Shown here one piece after another: positions 52,103 to 60,988 of a stretch of DNA of 64,000 nucleotides. The notes beneath the pieces were generated by a model. The model was not told where the DNA came from. It did not search any database and saw only the letters and a program-made list of their open reading frames with translations. Each line of letters begins with the position of its first letter. The first letter of the stretch is position 1. A program made the translations under genes and the position numbers. Origin of the DNA: Anaerolineae bacterium (lineage in GTDB: Bacteria > Chloroflexota > Anaerolineae > Promineifilales > Promineifilaceae); assembly GCA_023382655.1 (NCBI GenBank), contig JAHDWK010000002.1, positions 62,001-126,000 on the forward strand. Reading direction: 5' to 3'.

Positions 52103-53714
52103 TTTCGCCCACCTTTTCCCAGGTACGCATGAAGCGATACTGGAACATGGTAATTGCCGCCAGAATCAAGAAGATGATCACGGTGATGGCCGAAGCATAA
52201 CCAAAATCTTGCCCGGCCGAAGCAAACGCCAGTCGGTACACATAGCTGATCAAAATATCAGAATGCCCGGCCGGCGTGGGGGTGCCTACAATGGGCGGGC
52301 CACCGTTGTTAAACAGGTAAATGAGGTTGAAACTGTTGAAGTTCACCAGAAACGAACCGATGAGCAGCGGACCAACACCTACCAACAGCAACGGCAGCGT
52401 CAGGGCGCGGAATTGGTGCCAGGCATTGGCGCCATCAATATCGGCCGCTTCATACATGTCTTGCGGAATGGCCTGTAAGGCGCCGCTGTTGATCAGTACA
52501 TAATAAGGGTAAGCCAACCAGACATTGATGGTGATAAGTGCCACCTTCACCCAAAACGAATCGGCAAATACGTTAATCGGTGTGCCCATCAATTCAGAGA
52601 GCCAGATACCCACAATGCCATTCACCGGATTCCACAAACCGCGCCACACCAGAATGGTGAGTACACCCGGAATGGCAAAGGGGATAATGAGCAACGATTT
52701 GATCACTTTTTGCCCCGGCATACTCCGGCCGAACACCAGGGCAATCATCAACCCCAGCGCAAATGAAAGCACGGTGGAAAAGAGAGCAAATATGACCGTC
52801 CAGACAAATATCAATACAAGAGGGCCACGAAAGGCGGGGTTGCCCAGGAAGCGCTGGTAATTTCTGAAACCGATAGTGACGGAATAACCGGGGATCAGGG
52901 TATTACCATCGGCGGAGATAAACTCCCCTCTTTCATCATCACCAATGTAAACAATGCCCGTCTGGTTGTCGGTGATGGTATCGGCCTCTTCATCATAGAC
53001 GTAGCGTTGTTGCAAGGCGGCGGCGCGGTCAATACCCCGAATTTGCACGGCCGTTCCCTCCCCGCCAAACGTCGTTTGCTGCAAATCTGAGAGCGACCGC
53101 AGCAAGGTCGCCCGTGCTACCCGGTTATAGGGCGCGTCCTCCTGCCCGACGATGATAACATTGATGGGCAGGCCATCATCACCCAATGGACCAAACTCGC
53201 TCTCCTCAACATCTTGCTCCGGTAATACCACGATGGGTTCCCCCTCACTGTCCCCTTCTGGCGTCAACACCAATGCATATTCGCCAGATGCATTCTGGTA
53301 AAGGGTAAAGTTATAAGCCAACCCAGATTCCGGCAGATAACGACGCTGCTCCAATACCTCAATCGCCTGCACTTTGGGCAGTAAATGGCCGGTGCCATAG
53401 TTGGTAAAGGAGATATAAACGGTGTAGATGATGGGATAAACGGAGATGAGAATCATAAACGCCAGACCCGGGGACATCCAGCGCAGTGGGTAGGCTTCTG
53501 GCCTTAACCAGATATAGTTGATCAAGACGGTGATCACGGCAATGACAGTCGCAAACTGCCAGTAGCCATCATTCCACATTGTCCAGATCATCCAAAAGGC
53601 GCCCGCATCAAAAATCATCAGCCCCAACAGTCGCAACGCCAGGTTGCTGGCGGTAAGCGAACCACTACCCCCCTTATCCTGTTTCTTTTCTTCCTGAACA
53701 TTGACTGCCCGCAT
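52095..53714 (-). CDS. malF: Maltose/maltodextrin ABC transporter permease MalF-like
   Basis: Second membrane subunit of the importer, 539 aa from ATG 53714 (MRAVNVQEE), preceded by GAAGGAG; the frame back to 53804 has no ribosome site. Like E. coli MalF it has extra N-terminal helices and a long soluble loop (about residues 130-290, LLPKVQAIEVLEQRRYLPES... to ...PGYSVTIGFRNYQRFLGNP), the P2-type domain that contacts MalE. The EAA loop is EAADIDGANAWHQFRALTLPLL. It is coupled to malG by an 8-base overlap. A 182-base gap with a family C palindrome separates it from malE. Confidence 0.93.
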   Translation of the reverse strand: MRAVNVQEEKKQDKGGSGSLTASNLALRLLGLMIFDAGAFWMIWTMWNDGYWQFATVIAVITVLINYIWLRPEAYPLRWMSPGLAFMILISVYPIIYTVYISFTNYGTGHLLPKVQAIEVLEQRRYLPESGLAYNFTLYQNASGEYALVLTPEGDSEGEPIVVLPEQDVEESEFGPLGDDGLPINVIIVGQEDAPYNRVARATLLRSLSDLQQTTFGGEGTAVQIRGIDRAAALQQRYVYDEEADTITDNQTGIVYIGDDERGEFISADGNTLIPGYSVTIGFRNYQRFLGNPAFRGPLVLIFVWTVIFALFSTVLSFALGLMIALVFGRSMPGQKVIKSLLIIPFAIPGVLTILVWRGLWNPVNGIVGIWLSELMGTPINVFADSFWVKVALITINVWLAYPYYVLINSGALQAIPQDMYEAADIDGANAWHQFRALTLPLLLVGVGPLLIGSFLVNFNSFNLIYLFNNGGPPIVGTPTPAGHSDILISYVYRLAFASAGQDFGYASAITVIIFLILAAITMFQYRFMRTWEKVGESV

Positions 53715-53850
53715 AGCCCCTACTCCTTCTTCCTTCCCACCACCGCCCTCGTAGGAGACAGCCCACCGCCCGCTACGAGTCGGTGATACTAAAACAGGGA
53801 ACATGGTTGTTCCCTGTCCCCTGTTTTATCACTAATCCACCAATTGTAAA

Positions 53851-53884
53851 GACCTGACAGGTTTTCTGAAAACCTGTCAGGTCT
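53851..53884. repeat. Palindromic element, family C copy 3
   Basis: GACCTGACAGGTTTTCTGAA continues into AACCTGTCAGGTC. It is located 12 bases after the end of malE and may limit read-through from malE to malF. Confidence 0.85.
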
Positions 53885-53896
53885 TGGTCTTGAAGG

Positions 53897-55357
53897 TTAG
53901 TTGCTTTCGGCAATTGCCGTGCGGATTTGTTCGGCGGCATTGGTGAAGGCATTCACCGCTTCGTCACCCTGTTGGGAGATGAGGACGACGGCATTACCCC
54001 AGGCATCCCATACGGAAGCCATTTCGGGAATGGCGGGCATGGGTAGTGCATTGACGCCGGCTTCGCCTAAAGCAGCGATATTGGGGTCATCCAACGCTTC
54101 TAAAACCGGCAGGTAAGCGGGTACACGCGGGTCAGCATCATAAAATGCCTGCATCACTTCCGGCGTCGCCACAAACTCTGACAGGAAGATTTGCGCCAGC
54201 AGCGGATCTTTGGCAAAAGCACTGATCATGAAACCTTGCGCGCCCAGGAACGGGGAACCACTCTCATTTACCTCACCTGGAATAGGGCAGATAGCAAACG
54301 GAACGCCGGAATCGGTGATGCGGGTGATGGCCCACGGCCCGGTGATGGTCATGGCGGACTGGCCGCTTTCAAACATCAGATGCATGGTTTCCCAGTCAAC
54401 GGCCGGGGGCTGCAAACCAGCCTTCACAAATTCATCCCAATACGTAGCGGCGGCCAGAGAACCTTCGCTGTCAATGCCCACGTCGGTGGGATCATACCCT
54501 TCATCGGTGACGCCAAAGACATAACCGCCAAAAGCGGTCTGGATGGGGAAGAAGTGATAGGGGTCGCCTTCCATACGCACGAAGCCATATGTGTTGGTAG
54601 CTACATCATCGGTGTTGTTGGCAGCCAGCTCTGCAGAAATAGTTTGTACTTCTGTCCAGGTGGCCGGGCATTCGGGTACGATATCGGTATTGATAAACAG
54701 GGCGACATTTTCGGTGGCGTTGGGCATGCCGTACAGTTCACCATCATAGGTGAAAGCCTGGATGGCTGCCGGGGCAAAGTCGGCTTCTTTGGCGCCCAGG
54801 TCAATGGGGGCTAACACGCCATTGCTAACCAGTTCACCCAACCAGTCGTGCGCGCCAACGATGATGTCTGGTCCCTGACCCGCAGGGCCGGCGATGGTCA
54901 GTTGATCACGGATGTCGCCAAAACCAAGTTCTTCCACAACCAGGGTGACGCCGTATTCCGCTTCAAAATCAGCAGCCAGCTCTTGCAGGATGGGGGCGCG
55001 GGTGTTGTCTGCCCAAATGGTCAGGCTAAGGCCTGAATCTGCCGCTTCTTCTGTTGGTTCTTCTGCGGCCGCAGCAGCTTCAGCCTCGGCGGTAGCGGCG
55101 GCAGCTTCAGCCTCGGCGGCGGCTTCTTCGGCAGCAGCTTCGGCCTCGGCGGCGGCTTCTTCCGCGGCGGCGGCGGCGGCTTCCGCAGCAGCGGCAGCTT
55201 CGGTAGCGGCAGCATTGATGGCGTCCCCTGCTTGCTCCACAGCTTCTTCGGCAGCCTGTTCCACTTGTTCTTGGGTGGTGTCGCCACCGCAGGCGCTCAA
55301 TACCAGCGCGCCAACCAGTAATAATACAAACAGAATGGTCAAGTTTTTGAGTTTCAT
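53897..55357 (-). CDS. malE: Maltose/maltodextrin-binding lipoprotein MalE-like
   Basis: Extracytoplasmic sugar receptor, 486 aa. Signal peptide with lipobox VLSAC (Cys near residue 23). Then comes a remarkable Ala/Glu-only linker (about residues 33-105: repeated [14 protein letters not shown]) that should form a long rigid helix. The binding domain starts at [30 protein letters not shown], and the [24 protein letters not shown] stretch is typical of MalE-type proteins. GAGGAGAGAG precedes the ATG. It is first gene of the transporter cluster, with the MarR regulator encoded just upstream on the same strand. Confidence 0.94.
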   Translation of the reverse strand: MKLKNLTILFVLLLVGALVLSACGGDTTQEQVEQAAEEAVEQAGDAINAAATEAAAAAEAAAAAAEEAAAEAEAAAEEAAAEAEAAAATAEAEAAAAAEEPTEEAADSGLSLTIWADNTRAPILQELAADFEAEYGVTLVVEELGFGDIRDQLTIAGPAGQGPDIIVGAHDWLGELVSNGVLAPIDLGAKEADFAPAAIQAFTYDGELYGMPNATENVALFINTDIVPECPATWTEVQTISAELAANNTDDVATNTYGFVRMEGDPYHFFPIQTAFGGYVFGVTDEGYDPTDVGIDSEGSLAAATYWDEFVKAGLQPPAVDWETMHLMFESGQSAMTITGPWAITRITDSGVPFAICPIPGEVNESGSPFLGAQGFMISAFAKDPLLAQIFLSEFVATPEVMQAFYDADPRVPAYLPVLEALDDPNIAALGEAGVNALPMPAIPEMASVWDAWGNAVVLISQQGDEAVNAFTNAAEQIRTAIAESN

Positions 55358-55476
55358 CTCTCTCCTCGATTTTTTTGAATTTACCCAAAGGGTTTCAATA
55401 AATAAATGTGGTTAAATCAGTTGGGCGTTTTTTGAAAGCATCACCTCCTGGAAAATTATGAATTATGAAGGGTGAA

Positions 55477-55944
55477 TTATGAAAGTTGACGGCCGTTTGG
55501 CGACGGTGATTGGTGCGCCAGTTCCTCCTGGAGCAGGTGGTGTAGGCGGTTTAGATTTTCGATGAGGGTGTTTTGCACGGCCGTGTCAATACTATCTAGC
55601 CGGGCCATGTTGTAGGCTTTGTGGGCAGTGTTCACTTCACGGCAAACGGTGGCTCCGTGAGCGGTCAGGTAGAGGCGTTGGGCACGGCCGTCGCTCTCGT
55701 GTGGTCGCCGTTCCAAATACCCGGTACTCTCCAACCCTTTGACAATGCGCGTCACATTGCTCTTATCGCATAACAACTTTTGGCTTAAATCACTTGAGGA
55801 AATGCCAGGTTCTTCGCTGACGTGCAGCAGCACATAAAAACGGGGTGGCGTCAACCCATAACGGTGAAACAGGCGACGGTCACCATCATCAATGACGATG
55901 AAAGTTTCTTTCAGCAGGTTATAGAGATATTCCTTGTTGTTCAT
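55477..55944 (-). CDS. MarR-family transcriptional regulator
   Basis: A 155-aa winged-helix repressor from ATG 55944 (MNNKEYLYNLL); the frame continues to 56037 through the promoter palindrome, which argues against the longer form. The winged helix is GISSSDLSQKLLCDKSNVTRIVKGLESTGYLERRPHESDGRAQRLYLT, with the typical recognition helix (DKSNVTRIVKGLE) and wing (DGRAQRLYLT). A 16-bp perfect palindrome lies 58 bases upstream and is its likely own operator. It lies before the maltodextrin cluster, but MarR ligands are usually small aromatics, so control of that cluster is uncertain. Confidence 0.92.
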   Translation of the reverse strand: MNNKEYLYNLLKETFIVIDDGDRRLFHRYGLTPPRFYVLLHVSEEPGISSSDLSQKLLCDKSNVTRIVKGLESTGYLERRPHESDGRAQRLYLTAHGATVCREVNTAHKAYNMARLDSIDTAVQNTLIENLNRLHHLLQEELAHQSPSPNGRQLS

Positions 55945-56001
55945 TGCCTGCGCCTTTTTGAAACTTCGTGCATCAAGCTGCCACTTAGTTGATAACGCAA
56001 C

Positions 56002-56017
56002 AGTTGATATATCAACT
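56002..56017. promoter_or_regulatory. Likely MarR operator
   Basis: AGTTGATATATCAACT is a perfect 16-bp palindrome upstream of the MarR-family gene, with a related half-site arrangement (GTTGATAACGCAAC) beside it. Length and TTGATATATCAA core are typical of MarR boxes, so autorepression is likely. Confidence 0.75.
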
Positions 56018-56130
56018 ATATCACGAATTTTTGACAAGTCAACAAAATTGGCCGGAGAATTTTGGATGAATTGTATAGATGGAGGGGGGATTAGGGGTTG
56101 GAAACCGGTGAATCGCTGATCACCAATGGC

Positions 56131-56874
56131 TTATGAAAATTTCCGGGCCTGCCATGCCTGATAGAGGAGAATTGAACCGGCGATAGCGGCGTTGAGGGAA
56201 TCTACCTGCCCTTTTTGCGGTAGTTTCAGACGAATGTCACAGTTCTGGCGCACCAGCCGCCGCATCCCTTCTCCTTCATTTCCCACCACAATGCCCAGGG
56301 GCATGTTCAGATCAACTTCTGGCAGCAATTGGCTGCCCTCATCCAGGTCTAACCCGACAATCCAGATGCCTTCAGCTTGCAAACGCTTGATGGCCTGAAC
56401 CAGATTCGTAACCTGCGCGAGCAACAAATGCTCCGTTGCCCCGGCCGAAAATTGAGCTACTGTCGGGGTGATGTCGGGGGCGCGTCTGTCTTGCAGCACC
56501 ACACCATGCACGCCCACAACTTCGGCCGTGCGTAGCAGTTGGCCGATGTTTTGTGGCCCATGCAGCAGATCGAGCAGCAGCAAAAAGGGCTTTTCATGAC
56601 GTTGCGCAGCCAGGGCCAGGATGTCATCCAGGTCGCTATACTGATAAGGGCCAACTTCCAAGACCATGCCTTGATGGGAACTGTCACCGGCGAGTTTGGT
56701 GAGGTGGTTTTTGTCGGCGATACGGATGGGGAGGTAGCGGGTGTGGGCGGCGGTCTGGTACGGCCGTGACACTTTCTCTTCTAATCCTTGCTGCAACCAC
56801 AAACAATGCAGTTCGCGGCGGCTGCCCCGTAATGCTTCCCAAACGGTGTTACGGCGGATGAGGTATTCGCGCAT
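56131..56874 (-). CDS. rlmB: SpoU/TrmH-family rRNA methyltransferase (RlmB-like)
   Basis: A SAM-dependent 2'-O-ribose methyltransferase, probably acting on 23S rRNA. It has 247 aa. The N-terminal L30-like RNA-binding part (NTVWEALRGSRRELHCLWL) precedes the SPOUT trefoil-knot domain. Its three motifs are NIGQLLRTAEVVGVHGVVL, GIVVGNEGEGMRRL and LPQKGQVDSLNAAIAGSILLY. Length and the adjacency to cysS, a common pairing in many bacteria, favour RlmB over other SpoU enzymes. It is separated from cysS by a family A palindrome on the same strand. Confidence 0.9.
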   Translation of the reverse strand: MREYLIRRNTVWEALRGSRRELHCLWLQQGLEEKVSRPYQTAAHTRYLPIRIADKNHLTKLAGDSSHQGMVLEVGPYQYSDLDDILALAAQRHEKPFLLLLDLLHGPQNIGQLLRTAEVVGVHGVVLQDRRAPDITPTVAQFSAGATEHLLLAQVTNLVQAIKRLQAEGIWIVGLDLDEGSQLLPEVDLNMPLGIVVGNEGEGMRRLVRQNCDIRLKLPQKGQVDSLNAAIAGSILLYQAWQARKFS

Positions 56875-56878
56875 GATG

Positions 56879-56940
56879 ACGTAATCCGTAATCCGTAATC
56901 GGTAATCCGTGATCCGTCGGTTTACGGTTTACGGGTCACG
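56879..56940. repeat. Palindromic micro-repeat element, family A copy 5
   Basis: GTAATCCGTAATCCGTAATC units invert, imperfectly, into CGGTTTACGGTTTACGGGTCACG. The stop codon of cysS (56936-56938, minus strand) lies in the outer part of this element. Confidence 0.8.
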
Positions 56941-58381
56941 ACTCTGCCTTCCAAATAGTGCCATCGGCGCGGTCTTCGAGGATGATGCCCAGGGCTTTGA
57001 GTTGATTTCGCACCACATCGGCGGTGGCCCACTCTTTTTTGTGGCGGGCTTCGGCGCGTAGCTGAATCAACAGCCGTACTAGGCCATCTTCTCGTTCGGC
57101 GTTGGCGCCACTTTCGGCCTGGTCGGGAATGATGCCCAGGACCGCACCGCCCAATTCACGGTAGAGCTGGTCTACGGCCGTTAACGTCCCTTTTGTCTGT
57201 GGCCCCTGTTCATTCACCAACACATTCACCTGCCGTGTCAGCTCTTGCAGCACTGCCAGCGCCGCCGGTGCATTAAAATCGTCGCTCATCTTCTCCACAA
57301 ACGCCGCTTTGGCATTGTCTAACAATAGCGCCGCTTCCGACGACAACTCGCCGCCCGCTGCCTGGCGTAGCTGTTCACGCACCAACGTGACCGCGCCCCA
57401 CATACGCTGCCATCCTTTGGCCGCCGCTTCCATCGCTTCGTCAGAAAAATCCAGGGGATTGCTGTAATGACTGGATAAAATAAAGGTACGAATGGCCTCC
57501 GGTCGCCAACGTTGTAACGCTTCCTTCACCGTTAACGTATTACCCAGGCTCTTGCTCATCTTCACCCCATCCAGCGTGAGGGAGCCGGTGAGCATCCAGT
57601 AACGGGCAAATGGCTCGCCATGCGCGGCTTCGCTCTGGGCAATCTCACATTCATTGTGGGGAAAGATATTGTCAATGCCGCCACCATGAATATCAAAAGT
57701 AGCCCCCAAATACTTGTTCGCCATCGCTGAACATTCAATGTGCCAACCGGGAAAGCCCTCTCCCCAGGGGCTAGACCAGCGCATCATATGTTCCGGCTCT
57801 GCTTTTTTCCACAAGGCAAAATCGAGTGGATGTCGTTTGTCTTCGCGCACGGCTTCGCGGGTGCCTTCCTCCAACTCTTCCACGCGCCGTCCGCTCAGTT
57901 TGCCATACTCGGCAAATGAGACCACGCTGAAATAGACGTTGCCCTCCACCTCATAGGCATGTCCCTTTTTGATGAGTTCTTGAATCATCTCGATTTGTTC
58001 GGGGATATGGCCGCTGGCGCGAGGGCTGATGTCCGGGCGCTGCACGCCCAGCGCATCCATGTCCGCAAAGTATTCACGCATGTAGGTCTCCACCACCTGC
58101 ATGGGCCGGGCCGACATCTGCCGCGCCTTTTTGAGGATGCGGTCTTCGCCTGTATCCAGCATATGGCCGACATCGGTGATGTTTTGCACATAGAGGACAT
58201 CATTTCCCAGATAGCGCAGAAAACGGACAATGACATCAAAACTGACATAGGTTTTGGCGTGACCAATATGTGAATAGTCATACACCGTGGGGCCACAAAC
58301 ATACATGTTAATTTTGCCCTCGGTCAAGGGCATAAATTCTTCTTTTTTACGGGTCAGGACATTGTAGATTTTGAGAGGCAT
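56936..58381 (-). CDS. cysS: Cysteinyl-tRNA synthetase
   Basis: Charges tRNA-Cys. The 481 aa fit the family. Class I signature HIGH at residues 38-41 ([11 protein letters not shown]) and KMSKS in [10 protein letters not shown] (about residue 268). Zinc ligands are visible as Cys29 (YVCGPTVYD), Cys in HIECSAM, and His/Glu in [20 protein letters not shown] and LTLDGVKM are strongly conserved. The C-terminal DALR-like anticodon helix bundle ends in [10 protein letters not shown]. It probably shares a transcript with rlmB downstream; the PIN-TRAM gene lies upstream on the same strand with a 33-base gap. Confidence 0.97.
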   Translation of the reverse strand: MPLKIYNVLTRKKEEFMPLTEGKINMYVCGPTVYDYSHIGHAKTYVSFDVIVRFLRYLGNDVLYVQNITDVGHMLDTGEDRILKKARQMSARPMQVVETYMREYFADMDALGVQRPDISPRASGHIPEQIEMIQELIKKGHAYEVEGNVYFSVVSFAEYGKLSGRRVEELEEGTREAVREDKRHPLDFALWKKAEPEHMMRWSSPWGEGFPGWHIECSAMANKYLGATFDIHGGGIDNIFPHNECEIAQSEAAHGEPFARYWMLTGSLTLDGVKMSKSLGNTLTVKEALQRWRPEAIRTFILSSHYSNPLDFSDEAMEAAAKGWQRMWGAVTLVREQLRQAAGGELSSEAALLLDNAKAAFVEKMSDDFNAPAALAVLQELTRQVNVLVNEQGPQTKGTLTAVDQLYRELGGAVLGIIPDQAESGANAEREDGLVRLLIQLRAEARHKKEWATADVVRNQLKALGIILEDRADGTIWKAES

Positions 58382-58414
58382 AAAAACTCCGTATAGATTG
58401 GTTCAATCTTGCCA

Positions 58415-59512
58415 CTAGGTGCGGGCAAATATCATGCGGCCGGCCGAAGTTTGCAGCACTTTGGTGACGGTGACATTCAGGGTTTTGTTCATCAGCGCGC
58501 TGCCATCTTCCACCACGACCATGGTGCCGTCTTGCAAAAATCCGATGCCTTGCCCTGGCTCGCGCCCCTCCTGGATAATTTTGATGTTCAATGATTCACC
58601 CGGCAACATATTCACTTTGACGGCATTGGCCAGATCGTTGATGTTGAGAACGGGCACACCTTGTAGTTCGGCCACGCGATTCAGGTTGTAATCATTGGTC
58701 AGAATGGGGCAGTGCAGGTGTTTGGCTAATGCCACCAGTTTGCTATCAGCTTCGCGCACTTCAGAGACATCCATGTCGGTGATTTTGGTGGGGATGGGAG
58801 CTTCATTTTGCAGGTTGGTGAGAACGTCTAGCCCTAAACGGCCGCGCCCCCGGCGCAGTGGGTCGGGGCTGTCGGCGATGTGTTGCAGCTCGGAAAGGAT
58901 GAAGTTGGGCACGAGCAGGGTGTCTCGAATAAACCCCGTTTTGCTGATGTCGGCGATACGGCCGTCAATAATCACACTGGTATCCAACAAAATGAACTGC
59001 TCCTGCGGTGCATTGCTGCTACCATCCCCGCCGCTGCCATTTCCCCCCTGTGAAAGGCGCAGCCCACTGAGAAATGATTTTAACTCATTTTGGCGTGAAA
59101 CCATGATGATCACGCTAAGGTAACAAAACACAAAAGCTGTTGTCAGTGGCAATATCTGCCGGAAAGGTGAACCGAGTAAGGAAAGGGGCAGCGCCAACAG
59201 AGCGGCTGCCATTAAGCCCACAAACAGGCCAATGATAATGGCCACCAGTCGTTCTGGCGGCATGGTGATCAGTTGGTTGGTGGCATAGCGGAGCGGCCGA
59301 ATGGTCAGATAAGGAGTCAGAATGAACCCGGCTAGAAAACCAATGAGGGCAAAAATAAAGGCATACGTTTCGGCCGGCCCCTCAAAAACAATAGACAACT
59401 GCTGCCCCAAATAAGCGCCCAGCAAAGCGCCGACAATAGCGCCAATAATACGAAAGATAAATTCGGTACTAATTCGCATGAGAATATGACCTTCTTCGTC
59501 GGTATCTGTCAT
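58415..59512 (-). CDS. PIN-TRAM domain membrane protein (YacL-like)
   Basis: A 365-aa protein with four hydrophobic helices (residues about 15-145). A PIN-like nuclease domain follows (ILLDTSVIIDGRIADI, ILSELQHIADS, SKLVALAKHLHCPILTNDYNLN with acidic residues in place). A C-terminal TRAM RNA-binding domain (VNMLPGESLNIKIIQEGREPGQGIGFLQDGTMVVVEDG) closes the protein. This is the YacL arrangement found in many Gram-positive-like genomes. An internal ATG at 59479, preceded by GAAGAAGG, is an equally likely start. A CRP-type palindrome lies about 60 bases upstream. Confidence 0.92.
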   Translation of the reverse strand: MTDTDEEGHILMRISTEFIFRIIGAIVGALLGAYLGQQLSIVFEGPAETYAFIFALIGFLAGFILTPYLTIRPLRYATNQLITMPPERLVAIIIGLFVGLMAAALLALPLSLLGSPFRQILPLTTAFVFCYLSVIIMVSRQNELKSFLSGLRLSQGGNGSGGDGSSNAPQEQFILLDTSVIIDGRIADISKTGFIRDTLLVPNFILSELQHIADSPDPLRRGRGRLGLDVLTNLQNEAPIPTKITDMDVSEVREADSKLVALAKHLHCPILTNDYNLNRVAELQGVPVLNINDLANAVKVNMLPGESLNIKIIQEGREPGQGIGFLQDGTMVVVEDGSALMNKTLNVTVTKVLQTSAGRMIFART

Positions 59513-59827
59513 GGCAAAAGGGCAAACAACCTTCCGGTATATTCACCGCAATATGGTCATATAAATCTGGTGTGACGGCCGTCACACGATGGCGGTTTGT
59601 GCAGGAGAGTGGAAACTGGTTGTACGGACTATCAATTGCAAGGACTCCCAACGAATAAAAAAGTGCTATCTACCCTCACCACAAGAACAGCCTCAATCCC
59701 TTTTGCCCAAATCAATCTGTTAATAAAATGAATAAAAAACAATCGTCAGGATAAAACCAAAACAATCGAGAAAGATGGTAGCACAGCCAGGATGAAGCGA
59801 CAACCATCATTAAGATTGGCGGGCAAA
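59513..59827. other. Intergenic region upstream of the PIN-TRAM gene
   Basis: No ORF is supported in these 315 AT-richer bases. They hold the promoter region of the PIN-TRAM gene and an 18-bp palindrome at 59570-59587. The stretch 59640-59820 shows nothing I can name. Confidence 0.5.
59570..59587. promoter_or_regulatory. CRP/FNR-like operator palindrome
   Basis: GTGTGACGGCCGTCACAC is a perfect 18-bp palindrome. Its halves TGTGA and TCACA, six bases apart, equal the CRP consensus, and the core is the genome-wide octamer ACGGCCGT. It lies 58 bases upstream of the PIN-TRAM start codon. Confidence 0.55.
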
Positions 59828-59857
59828 CCGTCTGGCGTTTACCAAAACGCCAGACGG
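59828..59857. terminator. Hairpin after the membrane-protein gene
   Basis: CCGTCTGGCGTTT (59828-59840) pairs perfectly with AAACGCCAGACGG (59845-59857) around ACCA. It lies 10 bases beyond the end of the minus-strand gene at 59867, as expected for its terminator, although there is no long T-run on that strand. Confidence 0.7.
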
Positions 59858-59866
59858 GTATGGAAA

Positions 59867-60691
59867 TTAACGAGGGGGACGGCGGGTTGGGGACGGCGGT
59901 GGTGAACTAGAAGGGGTTTCGGGTCGTGCCGAACGGCCGTCAGACGCGGGTGGTCTGGCACTCATGGCCGGGCGGGGGGCTGGTCGGGGTGGCCTCGGGT
60001 GGGAACGGGGTGGTGAAAGTGGTGTTCCGTCTGTTGGGGGTTCAGCGGTTGGCGTCCGGGAAACGGGGCGGGTGGTGCGGACGGCCGTTGGTTGTTCTGA
60101 TTGTTCTTTTCCGGCCAATGGTGATGGGGAACGACGTAGATCACGCACATCAAAAATGTATTCACCAGCCACAGAAAAAGCACCAATGAACAAAATGCGT
60201 GTCAGCCATACCAATGTCGCCACGAAAAATGGTACCCAGCGCAGCAGTTGTTCCCGGCTTAAGACCTCATTGCCAAAGTCATGAGTCAGCAACGTTACCG
60301 ACACCGCCCACCAGGTCATCATGGCATTCATGGTAGCAGCAATCAGCCAGGCGCCCATCAGATACCACACGGCCGTTGGCTCTTGCCGTCCACGCTCCGG
60401 CGTAAACAAACGAGCCAGCCCGGCAAAATCAATGGCACAAAAAGCTACCGCCAGAATGGTAGCCCAACGTACCCCGGCAAAACTTACGTCGCCCAGCAAA
60501 TTGTCCAGCGCATAGCGGGTGGTATCAAAATTGAACAACTCAAACGCCACCAACGCTACCAACAAAATGACGCCGGCAATCAGTTTGCGTGAGAAGTTTA
60601 GGTTTGCCAGCAGGTGAGTTTGTGACTCCTCTTCCGGCCCCTGGCCGGGACGGCCACCGCTGCCCCGGAAAAATACGCCCTGTTTTCGCAT
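59867..60691 (-). CDS. Conserved membrane protein with Pro/Arg-rich tail
   Basis: 274 aa from ATG 60691 (MRKQGVFFRGSGGRPGQG), preceded by AGGAA; the frame runs on to 61030 through a family C palindrome and is unlikely to start there. Four hydrophobic helices follow (LIAGVILLVALVAFELF, WATILAVAFCAIDFAGLA, YLMGAWLIAATMNAMMTWWAVSV, WVPFFVATLVWLTRILFIGAF). The last 85 residues are low-complexity Pro/Ser/Arg/Thr. No enzymatic motif is seen. The function is unknown; the basic disordered tail could bind nucleic acid or acidic lipid. It is divergent from the M28 peptidase gene. Confidence 0.75.
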   Translation of the reverse strand: MRKQGVFFRGSGGRPGQGPEEESQTHLLANLNFSRKLIAGVILLVALVAFELFNFDTTRYALDNLLGDVSFAGVRWATILAVAFCAIDFAGLARLFTPERGRQEPTAVWYLMGAWLIAATMNAMMTWWAVSVTLLTHDFGNEVLSREQLLRWVPFFVATLVWLTRILFIGAFSVAGEYIFDVRDLRRSPSPLAGKEQSEQPTAVRTTRPVSRTPTAEPPTDGTPLSPPRSHPRPPRPAPRPAMSARPPASDGRSARPETPSSSPPPSPTRRPPR

Positions 60692-60715
60692 AATAGATGT
60701 TCCTGAAACCTTTTG

Positions 60716-60749
60716 AGACCTGACAGGTTTAAGAAAACCTGTCAGGTCT
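60716..60749. repeat. Palindromic element, family C copy 4
   Basis: AGACCTGACAGGTTTAAGAA continues into AACCTGTCAGGTCT. It lies 25 bases upstream of the membrane protein start on the minus strand. Here the family sits at a 5' end, not between genes of one strand. Confidence 0.85.
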
Positions 60750-60972
60750 GAAATTTTGTATCCCTGATACCTTCTGCCGCCAGGTGTGATGTGGGCTAGA
60801 GAGAGGTAGCGCCGGCAAGGGTCGCATCTTGCCGGCGCTGTAAAGGGGAAGAGGGTATGTGTTGAGAAGAGGGAAGAGGGTTTGTATGTCTGAACAGAAT
60901 AATAGCACAGATGTTCTATTAAGTCAATCCATTTCCTCATCATAATCACAGCCAATCTAGGACAAAACAGCG

Positions 60973-60978
60973 TATAAT
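60973..60978 (+). promoter_or_regulatory. Probable -10 element of the M28 peptidase gene
   Basis: A perfect TATAAT at 60973-60978 lies 10 bases before the first ATG of the frame. No good -35 hexamer is visible at 16-18 bases upstream. If used, the transcript would start close to the first ATG, giving a leaderless or very short-leader mRNA. Confidence 0.5.
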
Positions 60979-60988
60979 TCGTGCCGTT

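Noticed and set aside
59640..59820. Possible small RNA or tRNA in the AT-richer gap
   Set aside because: I could find no cloverleaf, no TTCRANNC T-loop and no promoter-terminator pair of suitable spacing.
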